DNA of 55,310 nt. It comes from a virus. This document shows, in pieces, positions 34,413 to 43,295 of the stretch. The stretch's first letter is position 1. The number at the start of each line of letters is the position of its first letter. The stretch lies in IMG/VR virus record IMGVR_UViG_3300023097_000001, positions 1 through 55,310 of that record; one strand, 5' to 3'. Both the position numbers and the translations under genes were made by a program. Below the pieces are notes generated by a model, which saw only the letters and a list, made by a program, of their open reading frames with translations, was not told the DNA's origin and did no database searches.

Positions 34413-36844
34413 TAGTAACCCCAAACAAGGTTGGTATCCCAGAGGCCGTACTGGGTGTCATCCCAGAGACCGCCGGTTACACGAGTCAACTGAACGGTAA
34501 GGACTTCAACAAGACCGGCTTCGACACTGAACGTCCTGTTGATGCCGTAAATCTGTGCGGCAAACCTCTCACCCAGACCCGAACGATCTCGGATCTCGAT
34601 GGTGTCTCCGCGCTGTAGCCGGGGGTCTCCCGGAATGGTGATGGTGTCTGCCAGAGGCACTGGTTCCAGCGTCTCCGTCATCAGACGGGTCACGATGCCC
34701 AGCTCGTTGTAGGTCTCGGTTACCCAGTTCCCACCCAGAGCCAGAGAGCGCGCGTTGTACTTCGTCACGGACGCCGTATCCAGGGTTGTGTTGTCCGTAG
34801 ACGGCCTGGAACGTGTCGCGGTACCTCCGATGTGCAGAGCAGCCTGTCCGCCGTCTGTGGCGAACCTGGCGGGCACGTTGTACCCGTTGTAGATCTGGAT
34901 CACCAGACGGTTCTGTGCGTCGAACCAGGCGAACACATCGACACCCGACAAGAATGCCTCGTCCTCAACCCACGTGTTGTTCACGTAGAACTGCACGACA
35001 TACCCATGGTGGACATCGTCGTACCACAGAGGGATACCGAAAGGCAGTGAGGGGTCCGTGGTGTACCTGGTGACGATCTCAGGAGACGGAGTCTGGGCTT
35101 CCGGAACATCGAACGTCCATGTGCGACGCTCACCCGGTCCGATGTAGAACTGGTCCACACCATCAGCCACAAAACACGCGTCGCCATAAGCCACCCTTGA
35201 AGTGCCGGCCACGCTTACCACGTTACGCACTGAATCCAGGGAGTTGGTGAACCCCAGTGAATTCAGATCATCGAGGTAGAAGTTCCTTACTGGCTTGTTA
35301 CGTAGCATTTGCATACGTTCCATGTTCCAGAAGTTGAACTTACCGTTCTCATCCCAAAACACAGAACCAAACTCGGCTTCAGCCACGTTCGAAATCAGAT
35401 CCCATGCGTCCACGTTACGGACCTGGGGGAAGAACGACTGCTTGATCAGACCCTTGTCGACGGTAGCCGCGTACTTCGGGGTACGGTTGCCCCACTGGTC
35501 TGCGATCGTTGGCCCGCTTGTGCCACCAAAGTTCGTGGCGGCCCAGAAGATGTCCTGAAGACCGACCCTACGGATGATCTGTGCCTGACCCTGGTATGGG
35601 TCATTCAATCCCACGAATGGAATCGGAGCACCAACCACGGTGTAGTCAGACCCAGTCTGGTTTGCACCAACCCTGACCCATGCCTTGACCCCGGAAGCGT
35701 GAAAAGCCTCCCAGGACACGTTGACACGCTGTGCCTGAGCACCACTGGGGATGTTCACCTTGGCGGTGATCTGAACCAGCGCGGTCAGGGGGCGAATGAA
35801 CCTGGACCAGATCTGTCCGGCACCAATCCACACTTCGATGTAGTACCCATCGCCCAGATTTACGGTCATGACAACCTGATCAGGGCAGTTGAATACGTAA
35901 GCAGCACCAGTACCCTGTGTGATCAGGGTGAACCCGAGGGTTTGCGCACCCAGGGCATTGATTCGGCTGCGTTCAGCACCCCAATACGTGTTCACGTTAC
36001 CCTGGACGTCTACCAAGGCCCTGAAAGCCTGTGGGTAGTTCGTGGGGTCTGGGGAATCCGTGTGGGTCCAGCCATTCTGCTCGTACATCTCCACACCATT
36101 GATTTCGGTGTTGGGGAACTCCTGTACGTTCCAGTTGTCGACCTGACCCACGTTGGGAATCCAAGAACCAGCCCCGGAGATCCAAAGCTGGAGGTTGGTG
36201 GACGTACCCTGCGGAAGACTGTTCTCGGTCAGCGTCGCAGGACGATACCTGGTCGTGGAAGCGTTACACATCTTCAAAGCGTGGTCGATAACCCACTGGG
36301 CGTCTGCCAACTGACCCTTGATGATGTTGAATCCGGCGTGGTACTCGAAAATGGCCCAGGTAGGCAGGTTTACAGGCCTGCGAAGCTGTTCCACACGGTC
36401 CAATGCCGTGATTTCGACCTCCCCGGTCCCCCGGTTTGGTGAAATCTGTCGGACATTGCCGATGAACTGGGGATACCACACGGTTCCGACAGCCGTCTTC
36501 AGACCAAGCTCGTACTTGATCTCCACACCGATGGTGTTGGTCGCGCTGATCGGAGATCCCGAGCGATATGGGCTGAAAATAGCGTCCAGAGACATCCCGT
36601 CGCGCTGTCCGGCCACCACGGCGGTGAGCTGGGCCGAAGAAGAGCCCTCAACCGTACTGAGTTCAGTAGGAAGAGAGCCCTTCAACGACGCATCTGTGTT
36701 CGCGGACTGGACATAAGCAGACATGTCTGACATTGCGTGGTTGTAGAGCCCATTACGGTTCCAGTCAACCAGGAGACGGACGCCAAAGCGTCGTTCCGGG
36801 CTTACAATAGCCGCGTAGGCGTCTGCACCTCCTTGCGTCTGCAC
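34412..36844 (-). CDS. large minor tail protein (810 aa)
   Basis: Starts at a GTG after GGAGGCATAGAA. Opening ERRFGVRLLVDWNRNGLY and the early GSPISATNTIGVEIKYELGL segment are typical of the large actinophage tail-tip proteins downstream of the distal tail protein. A carbohydrate-binding-like beta domain lies in the middle, and the C-terminus (RGDTIEIRDRSGLGERFAAQ, YGINRTFSVEAGLVEVLTV) resembles tail-hub proteins that shape the tip. The closing Trp/Asp-rich segment (GLWDDTQYGLWDTNLVWGY) is found at the end of similar proteins. Confidence 0.75.
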   Translation of the reverse strand: MQTQGGADAYAAIVSPERRFGVRLLVDWNRNGLYNHAMSDMSAYVQSANTDASLKGSLPTELSTVEGSSSAQLTAVVAGQRDGMSLDAIFSPYRSGSPISATNTIGVEIKYELGLKTAVGTVWYPQFIGNVRQISPNRGTGEVEITALDRVEQLRRPVNLPTWAIFEYHAGFNIIKGQLADAQWVIDHALKMCNASTTRYRPATLTENSLPQGTSTNLQLWISGAGSWIPNVGQVDNWNVQEFPNTEINGVEMYEQNGWTHTDSPDPTNYPQAFRALVDVQGNVNTYWGAERSRINALGAQTLGFTLITQGTGAAYVFNCPDQVVMTVNLGDGYYIEVWIGAGQIWSRFIRPLTALVQITAKVNIPSGAQAQRVNVSWEAFHASGVKAWVRVGANQTGSDYTVVGAPIPFVGLNDPYQGQAQIIRRVGLQDIFWAATNFGGTSGPTIADQWGNRTPKYAATVDKGLIKQSFFPQVRNVDAWDLISNVAEAEFGSVFWDENGKFNFWNMERMQMLRNKPVRNFYLDDLNSLGFTNSLDSVRNVVSVAGTSRVAYGDACFVADGVDQFYIGPGERRTWTFDVPEAQTPSPEIVTRYTTDPSLPFGIPLWYDDVHHGYVVQFYVNNTWVEDEAFLSGVDVFAWFDAQNRLVIQIYNGYNVPARFATDGGQAALHIGGTATRSRPSTDNTTLDTASVTKYNARSLALGGNWVTETYNELGIVTRLMTETLEPVPLADTITIPGDPRLQRGDTIEIRDRSGLGERFAAQIYGINRTFSVEAGLVEVLTVQLTRVTGGLWDDTQYGLWDTNLVWGY

Positions 36845-36846
36845 TT

Positions 36847-37674
36847 CTATGCCTCCAATAGTCCGATAGTTGCATTCATTAGTGGGTACCTAGGCGAGGA
36901 AGCCGGCATTTGGTCAACCAATACCAGCAAATCTCCACCACCCTGGTCCCATGGGGTAGCAGAAGATCCAATTTCCACCTGAGAAGCCGCAACACGGACC
37001 TCAACAGTGGAAGTGGAGTACATGGCGAAGTACCCCAGAGCCGCATTGGCTGGTGGAGTCGCCGTAAGAGGGAACCTGACCCACGACGTAGTCACGGAAG
37101 CACTCCCAGTGCTGGAAGATAGGTAAACCCCATACTTGTCGAACCAGTCGTAGGCCAATGTCATCGTGAAAGCCGAGTTACCCTTGAGGTAAACCGATGC
37201 TGTCACTGGCGTGCCCGCAGTACATACGAACTTCTTGTCCGCATCCCAGCGTGCCGTTGACGTGCCCGCACGGTTATACCACCGTGTCGACTGCCAGCCC
37301 GGCCCTGCTGCTGTAGGCCAATCGGCCACATAATCGACAACCCCAGCATCTACATAAAACCCACGGTTTTGCATGGGTTCAGGATTGCAGGATGCCGCGT
37401 AAATCGTCATCTTGTTCTTACGAAGCGGATTCACAAGGCGGTGAGGCCCCGGAATGTGCCGGGTGTGAAGAGCCTGGAGCCAACGATAGTCTGCCTCGTC
37501 GAGGTAGGTCATCGTCAGTTCCACGGTGGTCTTCACACCCGTGACGTCCATGGTCCTCGCGCCGTTGAGTCCCTGGTGAATGCCCCCGTATCGAACCTCG
37601 GTGATGTTGATCCCCGTTTCCGGGGTCACCAGTTCACGGAGGTCACCCGGTGGACCCAAAAGCCAAGCAACCAT
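36847..37674 (-). CDS. minor tail / distal tail-like protein (275 aa)
   Basis: Directly follows the tape measure. N-terminal LRELVTPETGINITEVRYGG with a beta-rich body and LVNPLRKNKMTIYAAS match the distal-tail ring proteins. Residues about 110-250 form a jelly-roll of carbohydrate-binding-module type (PTAAGPGWQSTRWYNRAGTS, VTASVYLKGN, VRVAASQVEIGSSATPWDQ). Expected to link the tail tube to the tip complex. Confidence 0.75.
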   Translation of the reverse strand: MVAWLLGPPGDLRELVTPETGINITEVRYGGIHQGLNGARTMDVTGVKTTVELTMTYLDEADYRWLQALHTRHIPGPHRLVNPLRKNKMTIYAASCNPEPMQNRGFYVDAGVVDYVADWPTAAGPGWQSTRWYNRAGTSTARWDADKKFVCTAGTPVTASVYLKGNSAFTMTLAYDWFDKYGVYLSSSTGSASVTTSWVRFPLTATPPANAALGYFAMYSTSTVEVRVAASQVEIGSSATPWDQGGGDLLVLVDQMPASSPRYPLMNATIGLLEA

Positions 37675-39962
37675 TAACGCCTCTCATTCCTTCGGTTTGT
37701 CCTATTTACCATTCGGGTCATGCCGTTCGCGTCTAGCTCAACCGACCAACCCTCAAGTGCGGTAGCAACCTTGTCACCAATCGAACCAAAGCCCTCAGAC
37801 GTTACCGCGGCTTCGATATCCATGGCGGACTGAGTCTGGCCCATGACATCGGAGATAGCAGCCAGAGCCCGTGGGGCTCCCTGTTCCATTCCCTTTGCCC
37901 AGTCTTCCATCAGTGCCCTACCCGAATAGGTGGTGTACCCCGTTCCGGAGAACGGACCAACCTTGGCGGGGGAGAACGGGAAGAAGTCTCGTACGGCCTG
38001 AACCACACTGGCAGCCTTGTCCTTGACCTTTTGGATCATGGACCCGATACCATCAATGAAGCCCTGCACCAGCTTACGACCGGACTCCGATAGAATCCTA
38101 CCCGTATCGCCGAACACACTCAGGATTCGTACTGGGAGTCCGATGAAGAACTCCACAACCAACTTCAGTGCGCCTTCGATAACGCCCAGCAGGATGTCAA
38201 GTGCACCCTTGGCCATGCTCTTGATACCGCTCCAGAATCGATCCCAGTCGCCTGTGATCAGACCAATGAACGTATCAATGACACCGCCGATGTACTCGAT
38301 CACACCACTAATGATGTCCTGGATAGGACCCATTACGGACTTCACGATGTCCAGGAACGACTGGAACGCGGGTAGCGTCTTGTCGATGATCCAGGACACG
38401 ATGTCCATCAAAGGTGGGATGAACTCGATCAGCTTTCCGATCACGTCAATCAGTGGTGGTACCAACTGCTTGACCACATCGATCACCAGTGGGAAGACCT
38501 CGGTGGCAATCTTCATCAGCTCCGGCATCAACTGGATGAGAATGTCGATGAGAGCAGCAAAGATGACCGTTGCGAGTTCGATCAATGGTGGGAGTAGCGG
38601 CATGAGTGCGGCCAGCAAATCAACAACGAACTTGACGAGCTGATCGAAGAACGGCATCAGCAACGTAATCGCCTGAAGCAGAGCCTCACCGATCACCGTA
38701 GCCAACTGCCCGAAGGCAGCCAGCAAAGGTGGCAGGAGAGGCTGTAGTGCGGTCAGCACCTTCAGGAGTACGTCACCGATGACCTGAGCCACGATGGTCA
38801 GCAATGGTGCCAGAGCCGTTAGGGCTCCATCCACCAACTGGAAGAACACTTCAGCCAACTGCGTAAACGCAGGCATCAACGCATCGATGATCGGGACAAG
38901 TGCCTTGAGGGCATTACCCAACAGGTTGAAGATTACCTCGGACAGAATCGTGAGAGCAGGCATCAGGGCTACCAGTGCATCTCCGAAACCCTGGAGCAGG
39001 TTCGAGATAGGCCCACCAAGGATGGTCATGGCCTGGAGGCCAGCACCAAACAGATCGGTGAACACATCAAGCAGGGTACCCGTGACGTCTGCCAAGCCCT
39101 TGATGGCCTTTTCGAAGGTGCCGGAGGCGACCGCCGAATTGATCATCTGTTCGAACGAGTTTGTGAACTCGTTGATGACATTGCCCAGCTCACCAAACAG
39201 CTTGGAACCTTCGCTTGCGAGGGTCAGCAGGATGCGGGTGAACGATTCAATGCCGGGCCTGATCTGTTCGAAGAACTTCCCGGTGTTCGCCAGGAACGTT
39301 TCGATCTGGGTCATACCCTCAGCCGAGGTCACCACGTTGGTGAACCCCTGGGCTACGCTGATAAGACCCTCAGCCACACGGTTCAGTCCCGTTTCCAGGA
39401 CTGGGAAGATCGTATTGAGCTGCTGGAAGACCGGAGTCAATCCCTGTTCAAACGTAGCCGACAGAGACGACTTCAGTCGTTCAATGGATGGTCCGAATAC
39501 TGCGGCTGCCTTGGAGATACCATCCATACCCAAGGCCACGGCCGCGAATGCGGCACCAAGCAGGAATACCAGTGATGGCAATCCGGCCAGCAGTGTTGCG
39601 ATCAGAGCGAGTGCGGGGGCAAGCAGTACGAGTACGGCAATACCGATGAGGGCATACCGACTCATGTTCGAAAAGCCCTGCCCCGCAGAGTTAGCAGAAT
39701 CCCCGATCTTGCTCAGCTTCTTACTGAGATCACCCGAAGAGTCCACGTCGATCTTGACGCTCTTGTCCAGGGCGTCAATCTTCTTCTTCAGAAGTGCAAG
39801 CTGTGCATTCGCACGCTTGGTATCGAAGTCGACCGGGATCTCAATCTTCAGATCCTTCTGGATCTTCTTGAGCTGAGCTAGGAGTTCCTGCTTGAACTTC
39901 GACGTATCCGGGACAACCTTGACGGACACGCGACCAATGGTAGAGCCGCCAGGGCTGCTCAT
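37674..39962 (-). CDS. tape measure protein (762 aa)
   Basis: The longest chain after the tail-tip protein, with coiled-coil N-terminus (KFKQELLAQLKKIQKDLKIE), Ala/Leu-rich hydrophobic repeats and periodic Pro-Leu segments (LMPLLPPLIELATVIFAALI), all typical of tail tape measures that set tail length and are ejected with DNA. A hydrophobic span near residues 105-150 may insert in the host membrane. It follows the frameshifted chaperone gene, the universal order. Confidence 0.92.
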   Translation of the reverse strand: MSSPGGSTIGRVSVKVVPDTSKFKQELLAQLKKIQKDLKIEIPVDFDTKRANAQLALLKKKIDALDKSVKIDVDSSGDLSKKLSKIGDSANSAGQGFSNMSRYALIGIAVLVLLAPALALIATLLAGLPSLVFLLGAAFAAVALGMDGISKAAAVFGPSIERLKSSLSATFEQGLTPVFQQLNTIFPVLETGLNRVAEGLISVAQGFTNVVTSAEGMTQIETFLANTGKFFEQIRPGIESFTRILLTLASEGSKLFGELGNVINEFTNSFEQMINSAVASGTFEKAIKGLADVTGTLLDVFTDLFGAGLQAMTILGGPISNLLQGFGDALVALMPALTILSEVIFNLLGNALKALVPIIDALMPAFTQLAEVFFQLVDGALTALAPLLTIVAQVIGDVLLKVLTALQPLLPPLLAAFGQLATVIGEALLQAITLLMPFFDQLVKFVVDLLAALMPLLPPLIELATVIFAALIDILIQLMPELMKIATEVFPLVIDVVKQLVPPLIDVIGKLIEFIPPLMDIVSWIIDKTLPAFQSFLDIVKSVMGPIQDIISGVIEYIGGVIDTFIGLITGDWDRFWSGIKSMAKGALDILLGVIEGALKLVVEFFIGLPVRILSVFGDTGRILSESGRKLVQGFIDGIGSMIQKVKDKAASVVQAVRDFFPFSPAKVGPFSGTGYTTYSGRALMEDWAKGMEQGAPRALAAISDVMGQTQSAMDIEAAVTSEGFGSIGDKVATALEGWSVELDANGMTRMVNRTNRRNERR

Positions 39963-39965
39963 GTA

Positions 39966-40702
39966 CTATCCTCCCTTAGCCTTCTTGGCTGCGGCTAGGC
40001 GCTGTCGGAACGGGTTGTTCTGAGAAGCGCTCTTCTGGACTCGGTTAGGCCTGGGGGTAGGCTTAGGAGCCTTTGGCTTCCTCTTGGAGTTGGCCGCTGC
40101 GGTCACATACGCAACCTGCTGAACCGAGTCGATGAGGGTAGCCAGGAAGTACCTGTCCACGTCCCAGCCAATGAATTGTTCACCACCCCGAAGAGCGGCA
40201 ACGGTCCTAGACGCCAGGGGGAGTTGATTGATGAGAACGAGTATGGTGGACGGACTGTATCCAGACCCGTCCTTCATCAGTTCTACGATGTTGAGACCAT
40301 ACTCTTGCTGGAAGTCTGCAAGGATAGCCTCACCGGCCGTGTCAATTAGGCGGGCGAGGGCGAGGCTTCCCCCGGAGAGGTCACCTCAATCCACTTCTCC
40401 ATGAGAGTCTGTACACGGACCAGGTCGTGGCCCAGCAGCTCTACAAGAGCGTCACCCTTACCGTTGTCGGTTACGGTGGACAGTACCCTCTCCACGATGG
40501 CAAGGATCTTGTCCTCATCCATGTTGGCCTCGGTAACGCCTTCCAGTTCCTTAAGCTCGTTGTTCACGGTCAGTCGCTCGGACTTGTCCAGGCGAAGCAC
40601 CTGGCGGAGAACGAAGGTCTCATCACCGGCTCGGAAGTAGAATGGGGCGTACTTGGTCTCAATCGCGGCGTTCAGGTCATCAAGCGTAAATGCGTTAGTC
40701 AT
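39966..40702 (-). CDS. tail assembly chaperone, -1 frameshift product (GT-like)
   Basis: Produced when ribosomes translating the gene at 40702 slip back one base near GGGGGAA (40373-40367 on the minus strand). The new frame then reads GSLALARLIDTAGEAI and LADFQQEYGLNIVELMKDGS and on to a basic end (KAPKPTPRPNRVQKS). The join is seamless and the downstream frame has no start with a good ribosome site. This is the lambda G/GT arrangement, needed to recruit tail tube subunits to the tape measure. Confidence 0.8.
40346..40702 (-). CDS. tail assembly chaperone (G-like, 118 aa)
   Basis: Start at ATG 40702 (MTNAFTLDDLNAAIETKYAP) after GAAGGGTTCGCC. A mostly helical product that ends in TSPGEASPSPA just after the slippery run. 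It lies between the major tail protein and the tape measure, where all lambda-type tail chaperones are found. Confidence 0.85.
   Translation of the reverse strand: MTNAFTLDDLNAAIETKYAPFYFRAGDETFVLRQVLRLDKSERLTVNNELKELEGVTEANMDEDKILAIVERVLSTVTDNGKGDALVELLGHDLVRVQTLMEKWIEVTSPGEASPSPA
40367..40373 (-). other. -1 frameshift slippery run
   Basis: Reads GGGGGAA on the minus strand, with zero-frame codons CCG GGG GAA. A ribosome with GGG in the P site can re-pair one base back (GGG), then read GGA. It lies about 20 bases before the zero-frame stop codon. Confidence 0.6.
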
Positions 40703-40735
40703 GGCGAACCCTTCAAGTTGGTGGTGGACCCAGAG

Positions 40736-40778
40736 AAAAAAGGGGAGCACGGCGGGTCCGCCAGGAACCGTGCTCCCC
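40736..40778 (-). terminator. intrinsic terminator after the major tail gene
   Basis: On the minus strand GGGGAGCACGG pairs with CCGTGCTCCCC (11 bp) around a 15-nt loop and is followed by six T (plus-strand A's at 40736-40741). It sits ten bases after the major tail protein stop and probably tunes expression between the very abundant tail protein and the low-abundance chaperones. Confidence 0.9.
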
Positions 40779-40787
40779 CTAACCTAA

Positions 40788-41366
40788 TTACGAGTGGTTA
40801 ACCCCGGTGTCGGTGGACACCCATGCCAGCAGCGGATCGGTCGAGTTCTTGAGGAACGTCGCACGAAGTGGCATGTAAGCAAACTCGTCGATAGCCAGCT
40901 CCATCGCATCTTCACGACGAATCGCTACCTTTGGAGCCCACATTGCGATGTTGGTCGTACCATCGATGATCACGATCAGAATGGCACTCTCGGTAGGCGT
41001 AAGCGGGGCAGACTGCACCTCGAACACACCCTCGGTAGAACCACCACTCGCAACCGAGTAGTACAGGCCAAGAACCGTCTCATCGAACTGGTGGGCGTTG
41101 AAGGTCACGTAGTCCGAGGATACCTCGGTAACAACCTCACGGAGAGCCGCGTTCTGCCACGTGCCCTTTACTTCCGTGTCACCACCATCAAAGCCGAATA
41201 CCGGGAGTTCGTCCCGAGCCGTGTGGCCCAGCGAAACCCACGGGGAAAGCCCGGTGGCGGGATCGAACGAGTCGATAGCACCAGGCGTTGGTCGGGCCGT
41301 ACCGACAGGGGCGAGTAGAATGTACCCCCTTGCCGGTGTAATTACGGCGACATCATTTTCTGCCAT
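40788..41366 (-). CDS. major tail protein (192 aa)
   Basis: Tail tube subunit. The N-terminal ITPARGYILLAPVGTARPTP and SPWVSLGHTARDELPVFGFD, the middle TEVSSDYVTFNAHQFDETVL and the C-terminal VAIRREDAMELAIDEFAYMP, then PLRATFLK match the actinophage major tail family. It is followed by a strong terminator, consistent with high expression. Confidence 0.92.
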   Translation of the reverse strand: MAENDVAVITPARGYILLAPVGTARPTPGAIDSFDPATGLSPWVSLGHTARDELPVFGFDGGDTEVKGTWQNAALREVVTEVSSDYVTFNAHQFDETVLGLYYSVASGGSTEGVFEVQSAPLTPTESAILIVIIDGTTNIAMWAPKVAIRREDAMELAIDEFAYMPLRATFLKNSTDPLLAWVSTDTGVNHS

Positions 41367-41378
41367 TCTGGCATACTC

Positions 41379-41798
41379 CTAATCTTCTCGTGCGGGACGG
41401 AGTCCCAACTGAATAAGGCCCTGAATACGCCAGGTGTCGTCGTAAGGGCTGTCGAACTGGGAAGGTCCAAACGTCTCGAAGTACGAATGGATGTAACCAG
41501 CAGTTGTCGTGGTCTGATTGAGCCACGCCTCATAGAGGACTTCACGGGCCTGGAGATACAGATCTTCTGTCTCCACCAAACCCACGTCCGAATACGCGGT
41601 CAGTTCGATAACGGGCTTGTCAAGCCTCTGGGGATCTACTGGGAGACCACCAAGACGGCGCACGTTGATGACAGGCCACTCACGGCCATGGTCAACGTCT
41701 GCCATCCAGGAACCGATCGTCACGGACGGGTCTAGCCTTGCCCGGAGAAGAGGCAGAACAACTGCCTGAACACGGGGCATCTTTGGCGTTACCGCCAT
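41379..41798 (-). CDS. tail terminator / head-tail connector (139 aa)
   Basis: Start at ATG 41798 (MAVTPKMPRVQAVVLPLLRA) after GGAGGTGGAAC; an upstream ORF extension lacks support. WPVINVRRLGGLPVDPQRLD and LYLQAREVLYEAW are features of the small tail-terminator fold (HK97 gp10/lambda U type) that caps the tail tube. Correct position, directly before the major tail protein. Confidence 0.75.
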   Translation of the reverse strand: MAVTPKMPRVQAVVLPLLRARLDPSVTIGSWMADVDHGREWPVINVRRLGGLPVDPQRLDKPVIELTAYSDVGLVETEDLYLQAREVLYEAWLNQTTTTAGYIHSYFETFGPSQFDSPYDDTWRIQGLIQLGLRPARED

Positions 41799-41808
41799 GT
41801 TCCACCTC

Positions 41809-42117
41809 CTACAGAAGCCTGGACAGGATGTACAGCCCATGCACGTACCCGCCACCACGGTGATTGCGGTGACCAAACTCAACACTCATAGGGGCCGACC
41901 CAACCAAGGAGATCTCGTAATCCAGAAAGCCGTATTTCACGGACATGTTCTTCTTGATCTCGATCTTGTGATCACCTGTGTTGTAATGCCCTGCCAAGGC
42001 GCTATGCGCAATTCGACCCAGCCGATTGGCATGGGACTTCACAGCCCGAAGGACTTCGGGCTGCTGCGAGATCACCTTGTTCATCGCCCTTTGGCCGATC
42101 AGCCTCAAGGTGGGCAT
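41809..42117 (-). CDS. head-tail connector, neck protein (102 aa)
   Basis: The start overlaps the previous stop (TAATG). A helical N-terminus (AVKSHANRLGRIAHSALAG), then a beta-hairpin and PMSVEFGHRNHRGGG, the conserved VEFGH motif of a neck protein family common in actinophages. Confidence 0.75.
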   Translation of the reverse strand: MPTLRLIGQRAMNKVISQQPEVLRAVKSHANRLGRIAHSALAGHYNTGDHKIEIKKNMSVKYGFLDYEISLVGSAPMSVEFGHRNHRGGGYVHGLYILSRLL

Positions 42118-42470
42118 TAGTTGCGCCTGATGATGTAGTCTGTATGAGCCGTGTTGTTGGAGCCGTTGTACCTACGAGGCTTACCAATCACAGACCATCG
42201 CACGCCTAGCCACTCAACTTGGGCCTGAGCCCCCAGGTCTTCTGTCCAGGAGCGAGGTAGCCTGAGACGATATACCTGTTCGGATTCGAAACCTTCGTTG
42301 TCCTGTTCGGCACGCCTTGCGGACGTGCCGGACTGCGCGGCTAGCTGCACTGCGGCGATGGTCGAAACCCCGGTCGGTCCTGCCCGCGTAATGGTGTTGC
42401 CATCTGCGTCCGTGGTTTCGATCTCTTGAAAGATGATTACGGTCTCTCGACCCGTGTCTAGTAGGCTCAC
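42117..42470 (-). CDS. head-tail stopper-like protein (117 aa)
   Basis: GTG 42470, whose GTGA overlaps the previous stop and has GGGAG upstream, is preferred over in-frame ATG 42497. The chain (SLLDTGRETVIIFQEIETTD) is a small beta-barrel like SPP1 gp16-type stoppers that close the connector after packaging. Confidence 0.75.
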   Translation of the reverse strand: MSLLDTGRETVIIFQEIETTDADGNTITRAGPTGVSTIAAVQLAAQSGTSARRAEQDNEGFESEQVYRLRLPRSWTEDLGAQAQVEWLGVRWSVIGKPRRYNGSNNTAHTDYIIRRN

Positions 42471-42889
42471 GTGGGCCAGCTCCCAATGTCTTCCCATGGA
42501 TATGGGGGATAACAGCGTCCTGGATAAGGACCGATGTAGGGGCGGATGACATAAGCCCCCGCACGAACTCCGAGAAGAGCCCATTCGGATGCCAGAATAT
42601 CGATCCGCCCAGACGCGACCTTGACGCTGATCTGGTAGGAGTAGTTTCCGTCTGTTTCAGCGGTATAACCCTCCGGGTTTCGGATGAGACGCAGAATCGC
42701 TTCTGCCTCAACCATGATGACTACTTCGACATCCAGACTTCCGTCTGCCACACGGGCATCCAGATCTGGAATACGGCTTCGGATGAGGAGTTCCACGTCG
42801 TTGAGACGGGTCTGAACTACCGTGGTCTCCCCGGCTTCCAGTGGCCTACCGAGCCTGTCTACTACGTCTTGAACACTCGCGTATGCCAC
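42467..42889 (-). CDS. head-tail adaptor (140 aa)
   Basis: N-terminal SVQDVVDRLGRPLEAGE and QTRLNDVELLIRSRIPDL form the helical adaptor fold (HK97 gp6/SPP1 gp15 type) that binds the portal. GYTAETDGNYSYQISVK and the Pro/Tyr-rich end are typical of the actinophage branch. Confidence 0.85.
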   Translation of the reverse strand: MAYASVQDVVDRLGRPLEAGETTVVQTRLNDVELLIRSRIPDLDARVADGSLDVEVVIMVEAEAILRLIRNPEGYTAETDGNYSYQISVKVASGRIDILASEWALLGVRAGAYVIRPYIGPYPGRCYPPYPWEDIGSWPT

Positions 42890-42898
42890 TGGGGCTCC

Positions 42899-43120
42899 TT
42901 AGAACGTGGTTGGCTTCAGCACGGAACGGATCAGCGCCATGAAACCGGTCTGGAGGTCGGTACGCGCGATGGCTGCCCAACGCTTGTCGGTCGCCTCACG
43001 GGCGAATACCTGGTCTACCTTCTCACCAACCTGAATCGCTAGTTCCTTCAGTTCGTTGGTCAGATCGATCTCGTCCGGGGACAGATCGCGGTATCCAGTG
43101 ATCGGGGCACTCTTAGTCAT
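42899..43120 (-). CDS. acb2: Acb2-like anti-CBASS cyclic-nucleotide sponge (73 aa)
   Basis: The sequence GYRDLSPDEIDLTNELKELA (9-28) and DKRWAAIARTDLQTGFMALI (45-64), ending SVLKPTTF, follows the signature of the Acb2/Vs.4 family (Y-R-x-L-x-x-x-E-x-x-x-x-N ... R-W-x-x-I-A-x-T-D-x-Q-x-G-x-M-A-L-x-R ... P-x-x-F). Acb2 forms helical-hairpin oligomers that bind cyclic di- and trinucleotides and block CBASS immunity; related proteins also act on Thoeris signals. The hairpin loop is shorter than in T4. Start at ATG 43120. It lies unexpectedly among head-tail genes, so it would be made late. Confidence 0.85.
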   Translation of the reverse strand: MTKSAPITGYRDLSPDEIDLTNELKELAIQVGEKVDQVFAREATDKRWAAIARTDLQTGFMALIRSVLKPTTF

Positions 43121-43295
43121 TGACAACCTTCTTGGGTCGGCCCGGCTTGCGCTTGGCAACAACGGGCTCTGAGACGTCTTCTACGGGCATGGGCTCGTCG
43201 GGGACACGCTTCCACCCGAAGTAGGAGGAAAGTCGCTCAGCAGACCTCTCAGAGGCCTCTACGACGATCCCAGCATCAGTCTTCATCAGTACCAT
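43113..43295 (-). CDS. small connector-region protein with basic tail (60 aa)
   Basis: ATG 43295 lies inside the end of the glycosyltransferase gene. SAERLSSYFGWKRV, then an acidic linker and KRKPGRPKK, an AT-hook-like end. Small proteins of this plan (GW followed by a K/R-P-G-R-P-K tail) sit between capsid and connector genes in many phages. The tail could touch DNA inside the head. Confidence 0.7.
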   Translation of the reverse strand: MVLMKTDAGIVVEASERSAERLSSYFGWKRVPDEPMPVEDVSEPVVAKRKPGRPKKVVND

